From assembly GCA_947175635.1 (NCBI GenBank), contig CAMWNM010000009.1, positions 1 to 60,988 of the forward strand: a stretch of 60,988 nucleotides of DNA, read 5' to 3'. Each line of letters opens with the position of its first letter. Position 1 is the stretch's first letter. A model generated the notes under the pieces. That model made no database searches. It was not told the DNA's origin and worked only from the letters and a program-made list of their open reading frames with translations. This stretch comes from an uncultured Bacteroidales bacterium (lineage in GTDB: Bacteria; Bacteroidota; Bacteroidia; Bacteroidales; P3). The position numbers and the translations under genes are program-made. Below, piece after piece: positions 36,387 to 44,449 of the stretch.

Positions 36387-38420
36387 ATGAAAAAACTGTT
36401 TTTGGTTCCCCTTATCGCCTTTGCCGTATGGGGAACCGCCTGCAAACCCAAACAACAAGTGGAAACAAACTTGAAAACCTTGGATTTGGCCAATCTTGAC
36501 ACAACCGCCGATCTCAAACAGAATTTCTATCAGTATGCTTGCGGTGGCTGGATGGCCGCCCATCCGCTTACGGGCGAATATTCCCGTTACGGCGCATTCG
36601 ACAAACTGGGAGAAGACAATCAGGAACAGCTCAAAAGCCTGATTGAAGGTTTGGCCGCCAATGTGAAGAAAGCCAAAGGTGAAGCCCGCCAAATCGGCCT
36701 GCTTTTCAACATCGCCATGGATTCGGCCAAACGTAATCAACAAGGCATCACGCCTATCGAAGAAGAATTAAACGAAATCCGCGGCATTGAAAACCGCGGA
36801 CAGGTTTTCGATCTTCTGGTAAAGATGCACCTGGAAACGGGCAATCCGTTCTTCGCTTTCTATGTTGCTTCCGATCCCGACAACAGCAAAGCCAACCTCT
36901 TTCAGCTCTATCAGGCAGGCACCGGTCTTCCCGACCGCGACTACTATCTGGAATCCGGCCACAAAGCCATTTTCGATGCCTATAAGGCCCATGTACAGCG
37001 TATGTTCCAACTCTGCGGCAACACGGAAGAGGAAGCCATCGCCAAAACCCGACAGGTCATCGATATCGAAACAGCGCTGGCCAAACTGCAATACGACCGC
37101 GTTTCCTTGCGCGACCCGCACAAGAATTACAACCGCATGACGGTTGAAGAACTCTGCCAAGCCATTCCCGAATTCGATTGGAAGGCCTACACCAAGGCCA
37201 TTTCGCCCGACTTTGAGGTAAAAGAACTTTCGGCCGGTCAGATTGACTTTATGAAAGGGATGGCCAAGGTATATGCCAACGCCGATCTGGACGCCCTCAA
37301 GGCCTACTTCGAATGGAATCTCATCAACGGGGCCGCCTCTTGTCTGAGCGATGAACTTACCGAAGCCAACTTCGACTTCTACGGAAAGGTGATGTCGGGT
37401 CAGACCGAGATGAAACCGCGTTGGAAACGCTGCGTAAGCGCCGTTAACGGAATGTTGGGCGAAGCCGTAGGCAAAATGTATGTGGAAAAATATTTCCCCG
37501 CTTCGGCCAAGGAACGTATTTCCAAATTGGTGGAAAACATCCGTCTCACCATGGGTGAACGCATGGCGGCCAACACTTGGATGAGCGATGAAACCAAAGC
37601 CAAAGGCCAGGCCAAGCTGGACGCCATTTTGGTCAAGGTGGGTTATCCCGACAAATGGAGAGATTACTCCTCGCTCGAAATCAAAGACGATTCCTACTGG
37701 GCCAATGTTAAACGCCATTCGCGTTTCGAAACGGAAGATATGTTGAGCAAGTTGGGCAAACCTGTTGACCGCGACGAATGGCAGATGTCGCCCCAAACGG
37801 TGAATGCGTACTACAACCCCACCACCAACGAAATCTGTTTCCCGGCCGCCATCCTGCAACCGCCCTTCTTCTATCCCAACGGTGACGACGCCATCAACTA
37901 CGGTGGTATCGGCGTGGTAATCGCCCACGAACTCACCCATGGTTTCGATGACAAGGGCCGCCTCTATGACAAGGACGGAAACCTGAACGATTGGTGGAAC
38001 GAGCAGGATGCCAAAAACTTTGAGGCCCGCGCCCAATTGCTCGTGGATCATTTCGACCGTATTGAAGTCTTCCCCGGCCTGATGGCCAACGGATCGCTCA
38101 CCTTGGGAGAAAACATCGCCGACAACGGCGGCCTCAATATCTCGTTTGCCGCTTTGCAAAAGGCACTGCAGGAAAAACCCGAAGGAAATATCGACGGCTT
38201 CACACCTGCCCAACGGTTCTTCCTCTCCTATGCCACCCTCTGGGCTTCCAATATCCGTGATGAAGAAATCCAGCGCCTCACCATGCTCGACGTTCACTCG
38301 CTGGGCAAATGGCGTGTAAACGGGACCTTGCCGCATGTTGACGCTTTCTTCGAAGCTTTCGGCATCACCGAAAACGACCCCATGTGGCTGGCACCCGAAA
38401 AACGCGCCCATATTTGGTAA
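36387..38420 (+). CDS. pepO: M13 family metalloendopeptidase lipoprotein (PepO type)
   Basis: 677-aa zinc peptidase of the neprilysin family. Lipobox GTAC (Cys19) places it on the envelope. The zinc motif HELTH is at residues 514-518, the second zinc ligand is Glu575 in GENIADNGG with Asp579, and the substrate-binding NAYYNPTTNEICFPA lies before it. The C-terminal KRAHIW with the VNGTLPHVDAF segment is typical. P. gingivalis has a related PepO that cleaves small peptides. A bidirectional terminator follows the stop and separates it from the convergent tdk. Confidence 0.95.
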   Translation: MKKLFLVPLIAFAVWGTACKPKQQVETNLKTLDLANLDTTADLKQNFYQYACGGWMAAHPLTGEYSRYGAFDKLGEDNQEQLKSLIEGLAANVKKAKGEARQIGLLFNIAMDSAKRNQQGITPIEEELNEIRGIENRGQVFDLLVKMHLETGNPFFAFYVASDPDNSKANLFQLYQAGTGLPDRDYYLESGHKAIFDAYKAHVQRMFQLCGNTEEEAIAKTRQVIDIETALAKLQYDRVSLRDPHKNYNRMTVEELCQAIPEFDWKAYTKAISPDFEVKELSAGQIDFMKGMAKVYANADLDALKAYFEWNLINGAASCLSDELTEANFDFYGKVMSGQTEMKPRWKRCVSAVNGMLGEAVGKMYVEKYFPASAKERISKLVENIRLTMGERMAANTWMSDETKAKGQAKLDAILVKVGYPDKWRDYSSLEIKDDSYWANVKRHSRFETEDMLSKLGKPVDRDEWQMSPQTVNAYYNPTTNEICFPAAILQPPFFYPNGDDAINYGGIGVVIAHELTHGFDDKGRLYDKDGNLNDWWNEQDAKNFEARAQLLVDHFDRIEVFPGLMANGSLTLGENIADNGGLNISFAALQKALQEKPEGNIDGFTPAQRFFLSYATLWASNIRDEEIQRLTMLDVHSLGKWRVNGTLPHVDAFFEAFGITENDPMWLAPEKRAHIW

Positions 38421-38447
38421 ACGTTTTTCCGGCAGCTCTGAAAAAAA

Positions 38448-38478
38448 GAAAGCCGTATGATAACCTCATACGGCTTTC
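38448..38478. terminator. Bidirectional terminator between pepO and tdk
   Basis: A perfect 13-bp stem GAAAGCCGTATGA/TCATACGGCTTTC with a 5-nt loop. An A-run (38441-38447) precedes it, serving the minus-strand tdk, and short T residues follow it, serving pepO. Confidence 0.8.
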
Positions 38479-38525
38479 TTCATTATAAACATTATAAACA
38501 CAGCTATAAATAGCGGAAAACCTCC

Positions 38526-39116
38526 TTACAACTTCTCTTCCTTCCTTAGCGCTTCCAGATAACACGTCCGGCAAAGCGGCTCGTAGGCTTCGGTTTCGCC
38601 CAACTGCACCAGATTCTTGCTGCCCGAAAAACGATGGGAATACTGCGCCGGATTTCCGCAATGCACGCAGACCGCATGCACTTTGGAGACCGATTCGGCA
38701 ATCGCCATCAGCGCCGGCATCGGCCCAAACGGCTTCCCCTCAAAATCCATGTCCAGTCCGGCCACGATAACACGCAAGCCCTCGTTGGCCAAACGGTTAC
38801 ATACCCTCACCAAATCCGAATCAAAGAATTGCGCTTCATCTATGGCCACCACTTCGGCATCGCTTACATGCAGCAATATTTCGGCCGCACTCTGCACAGG
38901 AATGGATTGGACGGCCTTCTCATCATGCGATACCACACGCACCACGTCATAACGGGTATCGATGGCGGGCTTGAATATCTCCACCTTCTGACGGGCAAAT
39001 TCGGCACGTTTCAATCGCCGGATCAATTCTTCCGTCTTGCCTGAAAACATGGAACCGCAGATAACTTCAATTCCGCCTGCGGGACAATGCACCCAATCCG
39101 AACCGTCAAAATACAT
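38526..39116 (-). CDS. tdk: Thymidine kinase
   Basis: 196-aa type II thymidine kinase that phosphorylates thymidine in nucleotide salvage. P-loop [15 protein letters not shown], the DEAQFF motif, and a zinc-binding lasso with CVHC and CRTC. The ATG at 39116 ([11 protein letters not shown]) gives the standard length; a longer frame from 39215 overlaps the divergent gene and its leader. Ends facing pepO across a terminator. Confidence 0.95.
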   Translation of the reverse strand: MYFDGSDWVHCPAGGIEVICGSMFSGKTEELIRRLKRAEFARQKVEIFKPAIDTRYDVVRVVSHDEKAVQSIPVQSAAEILLHVSDAEVVAIDEAQFFDSDLVRVCNRLANEGLRVIVAGLDMDFEGKPFGPMPALMAIAESVSKVHAVCVHCGNPAQYSHRFSGSKNLVQLGETEAYEPLCRTCYLEALRKEEKL

Positions 39117-39218
39117 TTCTCTATTAACTCTTAAATGTTTACAAATATGCGGACACACCCGCCGAAGCGTTGCTAAATTACAATTAATTTGCGGATGCGG
39201 AAGTTTATACCCCATTTC

Positions 39219-40283
39219 ATGAAAAACAAAAATTTACAACTCAATCTGATTGAAGACCTCGACAACGTGGTGGCCCGTATCGAGGAAATGGTGGTTGATT
39301 CAACGGCTTTGACCCGTATCAACATAGACATCCTCAAAAACGATATCCGCGCTTTGTATAAAGTGGTTTGCGAAATCGAACGAACGGAATTGGAGTCGCC
39401 CATCACAACCGTGCACAAGATGAAAGATTCGGTGAGCGAACTCAAAAAGAAATTGACCGCACTCAATTCCACTCCCACCGATACGTCTGAGGAACCGGTG
39501 TTCCGTCCTGTTTTGGAAGAGGAACTTCTGGCGGAAGAGCCGACAGTGTCCCTCGCGCAGGAAAGCGCTCCGGACCGGGAAGAGATTTTCCTACCCGAAA
39601 AGGAGGCGGATACGGAAATCAAAAGCATCGAAGAACCAAAGACCGAAGAGGAACTCGCGCCTGTGATCACGCAATTCACAGAACCTGAGCCGGAATTCCT
39701 CCCTGAACCCGAACCCGAATCTAAACCTGAACCCGACTTGTCCGAGTTCATTCCCCGGGCGGAAGACGAACCCACTTCGTATGTTACCTCCCTCACCGCC
39801 ATGGCCCAAGCGCAAGCCGGCGAACAGGACATGTCGCAAGTGGCCGTTTCTTCAACCGCCATGCCCGACGAAAGCGTGGTGAGACAAGTGGAGAATCGTT
39901 CGGATATCTTTACCAAACTCAAGGAAACCGAAGCTCTTCCCATCTCTCAGGGACAGAATTCGCTCAAATCGTTGGTGGATCGCCTCAAAACCAACAAGAC
40001 CGTCAACGATGTGCATCAAACGCCCATAGCGGATTTTCGATCGCTTATCGGCATCAACGAAAAATTTCTGTTCATCAACGAACTTTTCAAGGGAAATATC
40101 AAGGAATACAGCGATATGCTGCAAAGCCTGGATACGGCGCAAGACGGACAGGAGATGAACCTCATCATGCAGCCTCTGGCCGAAAAGTATAACTGGAACG
40201 AGCAGTCGCTGGCCTATATCACGCTTTCCGATCTGCTCAAAAAGAGGTTCGGCGCCGAAATTTCCCGTTCCTCCGATATGTAA
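39219..40283 (+). CDS. Acidic protein of unknown function with a Pro-Glu linker
   Basis: 354 aa, no signal peptide. Three parts are visible: an N-terminal helical region (1-90) with heptad-like stretches ([32 protein letters not shown]), a long acidic linker with Glu-Pro repeats (about 95-190), and a conserved-looking C-terminal domain (about 245-354: [24 protein letters not shown] and [21 protein letters not shown]). The C-terminal module with its [12 protein letters not shown] core recurs in uncharacterised Bacteroidales proteins next to nucleotide-metabolism genes, as far as I recall. It sits 11 bases before gmk and is likely cotranscribed. Several starts are possible; 39219 follows a near -7 box (TTAATTTG, 39184-39191). 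Function unknown. Confidence 0.75.
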   Translation: MKNKNLQLNLIEDLDNVVARIEEMVVDSTALTRINIDILKNDIRALYKVVCEIERTELESPITTVHKMKDSVSELKKKLTALNSTPTDTSEEPVFRPVLEEELLAEEPTVSLAQESAPDREEIFLPEKEADTEIKSIEEPKTEEELAPVITQFTEPEPEFLPEPEPESKPEPDLSEFIPRAEDEPTSYVTSLTAMAQAQAGEQDMSQVAVSSTAMPDESVVRQVENRSDIFTKLKETEALPISQGQNSLKSLVDRLKTNKTVNDVHQTPIADFRSLIGINEKFLFINELFKGNIKEYSDMLQSLDTAQDGQEMNLIMQPLAEKYNWNEQSLAYITLSDLLKKRFGAEISRSSDM

Positions 40284-40294
40284 AATCCTTTTTT

Positions 40295-40873
40295 ATGAAC
40301 CACAACGGAAAACTCATTGTTTTTTCGGCCCCTTCCGGTTCCGGAAAGACCACGATCGTGCATCGGATACTCCCCGAATTCCCGCAATTGGAATTTTCGG
40401 TATCTGCCACTTCCAGAGCCGAACGCCCCGGTGAGCGGAACGGAAAAGACTACTATTTTCTATCGGTGGAAGATTTTAAAAGATACCGCGCGGAAGGCAA
40501 ATTTCTGGAATGGGAGGAAGTCTATGCCGACCAATTCTACGGTACGCTGCTCAGTGAAGTGGAACGTATTTGGCAGGCAGGCGGTCATGTGGTGTTCGAT
40601 GTGGATGTGAAAGGCGGACTCAACATAAAGCGGAAATTTCCCGAAAGAACGCTGGCCGTCTTTATCCAACCTCCTTCTGTGGAGGAATTGAAAAAACGAT
40701 TGCAAAAAAGGGGAACGGAAACGGAAGAAAGCCTGCAAAAACGTGTGGGAAAAGCCGAGGCGGAAATGCAGTTCGCCCCCCTGTTCGACAAGATTATCAT
40801 AAACGAGGATCTGGACAAAGCCGTAGCCGAAGCCCGTGCCGCGGTAAGTGAGTTTCTGGCCCGACCGCTTTGA
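40295..40873 (+). CDS. gmk: Guanylate kinase
   Basis: 192-aa enzyme converting GMP to GDP with ATP. P-loop SAPSGSGKTTIVHRIL, the GMP-binding SATSRAERPGERNGKDYYF and a lid followed by FAPLFDKIIIN. Normal length. It lies between the acidic unknown protein gene and nadD, with 1 base separating it from the nadD ATG. Confidence 0.97.
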   Translation: MNHNGKLIVFSAPSGSGKTTIVHRILPEFPQLEFSVSATSRAERPGERNGKDYYFLSVEDFKRYRAEGKFLEWEEVYADQFYGTLLSEVERIWQAGGHVVFDVDVKGGLNIKRKFPERTLAVFIQPPSVEELKKRLQKRGTETEESLQKRVGKAEAEMQFAPLFDKIIINEDLDKAVAEARAAVSEFLARPL

Positions 40874-40874
40874 G

Positions 40875-41471
40875 ATGCGTATGCAGCAGGCCATACTTTA
40901 CTTCGGTTCGTTCAATCCCGTACACAACGGACATATCGCCTTGGCCAAGGCAGTGGCGGGAAGGGTTCCCGGGGCGCAGGTCTGGTTTGTACTCTCGGCC
41001 CAGAATCCCTTTAAACAACAAAGCGACCTTTGGCCGGAAGCTCTCCGGGAAACCTTGCTGAAGAAAGCGTTGGAATCCTTTCCCGAATTTACTTTCTGCG
41101 GGGCAGAACTGGAACTGCCCCGCCCCTCCTACACCATACAGACGCTCAACTATCTCAAGGAAAAACATCCTGACACCGAATTTTCGATCCTGATGGGAGA
41201 AGACAATCTGGCGGGATTGCACAAATGGAAAGAATTTACCCGGATACTGGAAGAATGCCGTATCTGGGTTTATCCGCGCGGAGAGGGCGAACGCGGAGAG
41301 CCTACGGCCTATGAAGCGATGCGCCTGTTTCCACAACGGATTTCCCTGCTTGAGAACCTGCCTCTCCTGAATATTTCCTCCACCCTGATCCGGGAACGGA
41401 TAAAAAAAGGAGAAAGCGTTGCGGAACTTGTTCCCTGGCCGGAGGAAACATTTAGGCATCCTTATGACTAA
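40875..41471 (+). CDS. nadD: Nicotinate-mononucleotide adenylyltransferase
   Basis: 198-aa nucleotidyltransferase of NAD synthesis. The HxGH-type motif is YFGSFNPVHNGHIALA and the second motif is ISSTLIRERIKKG. The ATG at 40875 (MRMQQAIL) follows the gmk stop directly. Its stop codon overlaps the apt stop codon on the other strand by 3 bases (41468-41471), so no terminator separates the two genes. Confidence 0.95.
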   Translation: MRMQQAILYFGSFNPVHNGHIALAKAVAGRVPGAQVWFVLSAQNPFKQQSDLWPEALRETLLKKALESFPEFTFCGAELELPRPSYTIQTLNYLKEKHPDTEFSILMGEDNLAGLHKWKEFTRILEECRIWVYPRGEGERGEPTAYEAMRLFPQRISLLENLPLLNISSTLIRERIKKGESVAELVPWPEETFRHPYD

Positions 41472-41995
41472 TATTCCAAAAGCGAGAATACATCATAGTC
41501 GGCGCCAATCTTATCGCGACCTTGCAACTGCGCCAATTCCAGCAAAAAGCAGATACGGATATCCGTTACCCCCAATTGCTTGATCAGTTCAAGCGCGGCC
41601 AGCGTAGTGCCTCCGGTGGCGAGAAGGTCGTCGTGCAACAATACCTTGTCGTCGGGCAAAAGCGCATCCTTGTGTATCTCGATACTGTCTTGCCCATACT
41701 CCAACTGATAGGAATATTGCAGTTTTTCAGCAGGCAACTTGCCTTTTTTACGGATGGGTACGAAACCGGCATTGAGTTTATAAGCCAATATACTGCCGAA
41801 GATAAAACCGCGCGACTCGATGCCTATCACTTTAGTGATTCCTTTGCCGACATACCGCTGCACCAGAAGGTCGGTAGCCAGTTCAACGGAGCGGGGATCC
41901 TTAAAAAGAGTGGTCAAATCCCTAAACAAAATGCCTTTAGTCGGAAAATCCTGTATTTCCCGTACCTGCCGTTTCAAATATTCAATGCGTTCCAT
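41468..41995 (-). CDS. apt: Adenine phosphoribosyltransferase
   Basis: 175-aa purine salvage enzyme joining adenine and PRPP to give AMP. The PRPP-binding loop is VLLHDDLLATGGTTLAA and the N-terminus has DFPTKGILFRDLTTLF. The start MERIEYLKRQVREI (41995) gives the family length; upstream in-frame ATGs add an unlikely extension. A -7 box (TATATTTG) lies at 42065-42072 on the minus strand. Tail-to-tail overlap with nadD. Confidence 0.96.
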   Translation of the reverse strand: MERIEYLKRQVREIQDFPTKGILFRDLTTLFKDPRSVELATDLLVQRYVGKGITKVIGIESRGFIFGSILAYKLNAGFVPIRKKGKLPAEKLQYSYQLEYGQDSIEIHKDALLPDDKVLLHDDLLATGGTTLAALELIKQLGVTDIRICFLLELAQLQGRDKIGADYDVFSLLEY

Positions 41996-42064
41996 ATCGT
42001 CTGATTCTTTCCTGAGGGCATCCCCATCCACAAAAATACCCGCCAAAAAGACGGGAATCCTTAG

Positions 42065-42072
42065 CAAATATA
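42065..42072 (-). promoter_or_regulatory. -7 promoter box of apt
   Basis: The minus strand reads TATATTTG, an exact TAnnTTTG match, about 70 nt upstream of the apt ATG and just past the ferritin terminator. No clear -33 box. Confidence 0.45.
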
Positions 42073-42081
42073 CAAAGTTTC

Positions 42082-42120
42082 AAAAAAAGTGTCCGGTAAA
42101 GAAAGACCTTTTCCGGACAC
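42082..42120 (-). terminator. Rho-independent terminator of the ferritin gene
   Basis: On the minus strand GTGTCCGG pairs with CCGGACAC (42113-42120 with 42089-42096); the loop allows a further AAAG/CTTT pairing, and a seven-T run follows (42082-42088). It lies 38 bases past the ferritin stop and upstream of apt. Confidence 0.85.
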
Positions 42121-42157
42121 CTTGTCATTTTCTTAAATCCGCGGCTAACAGCCGGAA

Positions 42158-42643
42158 TCACTTACGCTGTCCAAGCCGGGAATCCAACTGGAAAAGGGCC
42201 GTTTGGCCAAATTTTTCAATTTTGGAAACGATCTCCGAAGCCGTGGCTTCTTCTTCAACCTGTTCGCGTACAAACTGCCAGAAGAAATCTTCGGAAGCCT
42301 TGTCCTTATCGGCCACGGCCATATCCAAAAGTTTGTTGATCAGTTCGGACACATGGCATTCATGTTCATACACTTTTTTGAACATATCCAACGGATTCTT
42401 CCAGGAAGCGGGAACTTCGGCAATCTTGCCGACCTTGGCCGTACCTCCGCGTTGAATAAGGAAACCGGCCATCGCATAAGCATGTTCCAATTCTTCGGCC
42501 GCCTGTTTCTTAAGCCAGCCTCCAAAACCGGAAAAGCCTTCCTTATCACAATAGAAAGACATCGCCATATACAGGTTGGAGGACCACATTTCGGCGTTGA
42601 TCTGTTCGTTAAGCGCCTTTTCTAGTTTTTTTGAAATCACCAT
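42158..42643 (-). CDS. ftnA: Ferritin
   Basis: 161-aa non-haem iron-storage protein forming a 24-mer cage that oxidises and stores iron. Ferroxidase residues are visible in the helix ending QINAEMWSSNLYMAMSFYCDKEG, in EELEHAYAMAGFL (the ExxH pair), and in WQFVREQVEEEATAS. No haem-ligating Met typical of bacterioferritin is evident, and the length fits FtnA. It lies 142 bases downstream of hmuV with its own -7 box and terminator, next to the haem-iron operon, which fits storage of the released iron. Confidence 0.95.
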   Translation of the reverse strand: MVISKKLEKALNEQINAEMWSSNLYMAMSFYCDKEGFSGFGGWLKKQAAEELEHAYAMAGFLIQRGGTAKVGKIAEVPASWKNPLDMFKKVYEHECHVSELINKLLDMAVADKDKASEDFFWQFVREQVEEEATASEIVSKIEKFGQTALFQLDSRLGQRK

Positions 42644-42725
42644 GGCATTGAATTTTAAGGTTTCACATCGGTTTTTCCACGTCTCATCGGCTTCAGCTTC
42701 CGTACAACGCGGAAAGTTCCGATGG

Positions 42726-42733
42726 CAAATCTA
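42726..42733 (-). promoter_or_regulatory. -7 promoter box of the ferritin gene
   Basis: The minus strand reads TAGATTTG, an exact TAnnTTTG match, with about 75 nt of leader to the ferritin ATG. No clear -33 box is visible. It makes ferritin expression independent of the hmu operon. Confidence 0.45.
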
Positions 42734-42785
42734 TTAATTTTTATGCGAAATCCGTATGCCTGAAAGCGTTTTTCTTAAGACGGGG

Positions 42786-43109
42786 CTATTCGGGAACATA
42801 AATGATCTCTCCGTTTTCAAGCTGGTAGGCTACGCCCACCTTCCTGCCCTTTTTTCCCGAACCGTCTTGGTTCTCGGAGGGTTTGTACTTGTTGATGGTT
42901 TGCCCTTCCTTGGTGATGATCTCCATGTTTTCCTGTCCGGGATTCTTCACGATCGTATAGTCTTCCTGTGAAAAAATCTCGGTCATATTGAACTTGAACA
43001 CCAAAGCCACCATCAAGGCCACGGCGAAAACCATCGCCACATCAAACAGGTTGGAGAGCATCGCCACCGGATCCTGATCATCGTTGTCTTGAAGTATTCT
43101 ACGTCTCAT
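42786..43109 (-). CDS. hmuV: HmuV, DUF2149 small membrane protein
   Basis: 107 aa with one N-terminal transmembrane helix (LFDVAMVFAVALMVALVF, about 21-38) and a periplasmic tail containing GQTINKYKPSENQDGSGKKGRKVGVAYQLENGEIIYVPE. This is the DUF2149 family, which in hmu operons is the last gene. By topology it resembles ExbD-type partners of the HmuU ExbB-like protein. The symbol rests on operon position and family. It is 12 bases after hmuU. Confidence 0.8.
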   Translation of the reverse strand: MRRRILQDNDDQDPVAMLSNLFDVAMVFAVALMVALVFKFNMTEIFSQEDYTIVKNPGQENMEIITKEGQTINKYKPSENQDGSGKKGRKVGVAYQLENGEIIYVPE

Positions 43110-43121
43110 CTTTTCCTGAAT

Positions 43122-43718
43122 TTAAGCGTTCGCGCGCTGTTTCATCAACTGGCTCACAAAATCCAGCCTCACCAAATCTTTCTGTGCCCAACGTTGTTTG
43201 GTCTGATACAGGATAAAACCCACCGCACCCGCAAAAAGGCCCAATACCGTGGTGGCGAACGCCACCTGCATATTGTATGCCATCGAGGCGATATCGCCCG
43301 AGGAAAGACCGGCCAAAGCGGGCCCCATCGGTATGAGCGTGCCCATCAAACCTAAGACAGGTCCGAATTTCACCAGCATTTTGGCCTGATCCAGCTCCTT
43401 ACCCAAAGAGAGCTCGTATTCGGAAATGGTTTTGTTCACCACCGCCTCGTTATAATCGGCATGGGTAATGCGGTGAAGACAACGGATAAACGGAAGGGCT
43501 TCCATTTCGACGGGGAAAGCCATTTCGGCAATGTTGCGCTCGTCGAGATTTTCCAAAACGTTTTTCACGGCCTTTTCCATGCGTGAACGCTGCACATACC
43601 TGGAAACAAATCCGCCCAAAAGCAGGATACTCCGGATAAAGAAATACAACAGGCCGATAATGACCGGTATCAGAAATCCATTGGAAATCCAAAACATCAG
43701 GTTTGATAAAGTATTCAT
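43122..43718 (-). CDS. hmuU: HmuU, ExbB/TolQ/MotA-family proton channel protein
   Basis: 198 aa with an N-terminal helix (SNGFLIPVIIGLLYFFIRSILLLGG) and two later helices. The MotA/TolQ/ExbB signature is clear in KFGPVLGLMGTLIPMGPALAGLSSGD and the following AFATTVLGLFAGAVGFIL. With HmuV it probably forms a proton-driven energiser for HmuS or HmuR. It lies 31 bases after hmuT. Confidence 0.85.
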   Translation of the reverse strand: MNTLSNLMFWISNGFLIPVIIGLLYFFIRSILLLGGFVSRYVQRSRMEKAVKNVLENLDERNIAEMAFPVEMEALPFIRCLHRITHADYNEAVVNKTISEYELSLGKELDQAKMLVKFGPVLGLMGTLIPMGPALAGLSSGDIASMAYNMQVAFATTVLGLFAGAVGFILYQTKQRWAQKDLVRLDFVSQLMKQRANA

Positions 43719-43749
43719 TGTTCTTTGGTTTTAAACTTTCTAAGTCCGC

Positions 43750-44448
43750 TTAGGGTTTTCTTGCCCTCAGCAGTTGTTTTAATCGGGGGAAAAGCCGGAA
43801 ATAGCCCGAGGCGAACAACACGGCCACCGTAACCGCCGTATAGAGAAGGCTTTTCCAATCCGGAGCGGAAGGAACCGAAAACAAGGTGATGGAAGGATGG
43901 AACACCGTGCTGCATACCATCAATACAAACAGCAGCAATTCGGCCACCAACAACAATTCCACCCGCAATTCCGTTTCAGGCACGGCCGCCCTGAGCAGAT
44001 ATGCGCCCCCACCCAGCAACAGCAAGGTCACTGCCGAAAACAAAATACCCAGCAAGGTAAACGATATGCCCGCAAAAGAGAAGAGCAATACCAAATAAAA
44101 GTAAAACAAGGCCGGGAATACCAGTAAAGCCGGCACATATTCCAACATCCGGTAAAACAGGTTGCGTTTCAACCCGAATGTCTTCCGCATCAGGGAGGCG
44201 GCAAAGCCCAACGTAACAAGCAGATGCAACGTAACAAGCACATTGAGGTTCTGCATCGCACCCAAATCGGTAAAGGCACGGCTCACGCTGAGTTTGTTTA
44301 TCTGCACGGCATAATGACCGGAAAAATACACGAACAAGGCGCAAACCACGGCGAAAACAGCCGGATAATATTTGCCGGGAGCCAGACTGTTGCGGAAAAT
44401 GCCCGTAAGAAGGCACAGCAAAGTCATGAGAAGGAGTACACTTTCCAT
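43750..44448 (-). CDS. hmuT: HmuT-like polytopic membrane protein
   Basis: 232 aa with about six transmembrane helices and almost no soluble domain. I recognise it only from its place between the CobN-like gene and the ExbB-like gene, which is that of hmuT in P. gingivalis-type hmu operons. A conserved function is not known; it could be part of an inner-membrane complex with HmuU/V. The start is 1 base from the hmuS stop, so the two are likely translationally coupled. Confidence 0.7.
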   Translation of the reverse strand: MESVLLLMTLLCLLTGIFRNSLAPGKYYPAVFAVVCALFVYFSGHYAVQINKLSVSRAFTDLGAMQNLNVLVTLHLLVTLGFAASLMRKTFGLKRNLFYRMLEYVPALLVFPALFYFYLVLLFSFAGISFTLLGILFSAVTLLLLGGGAYLLRAAVPETELRVELLLVAELLLFVLMVCSTVFHPSITLFSVPSAPDWKSLLYTAVTVAVLFASGYFRLFPRLKQLLRARKP

Positions 44449-44449
44449 C

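Noticed and set aside
36768-38411. 547-codon open frame antisense to pepO
   Set aside because: It is opposite a complete M13 peptidase with a conserved zinc site; no start context, promoter or recognisable domain.
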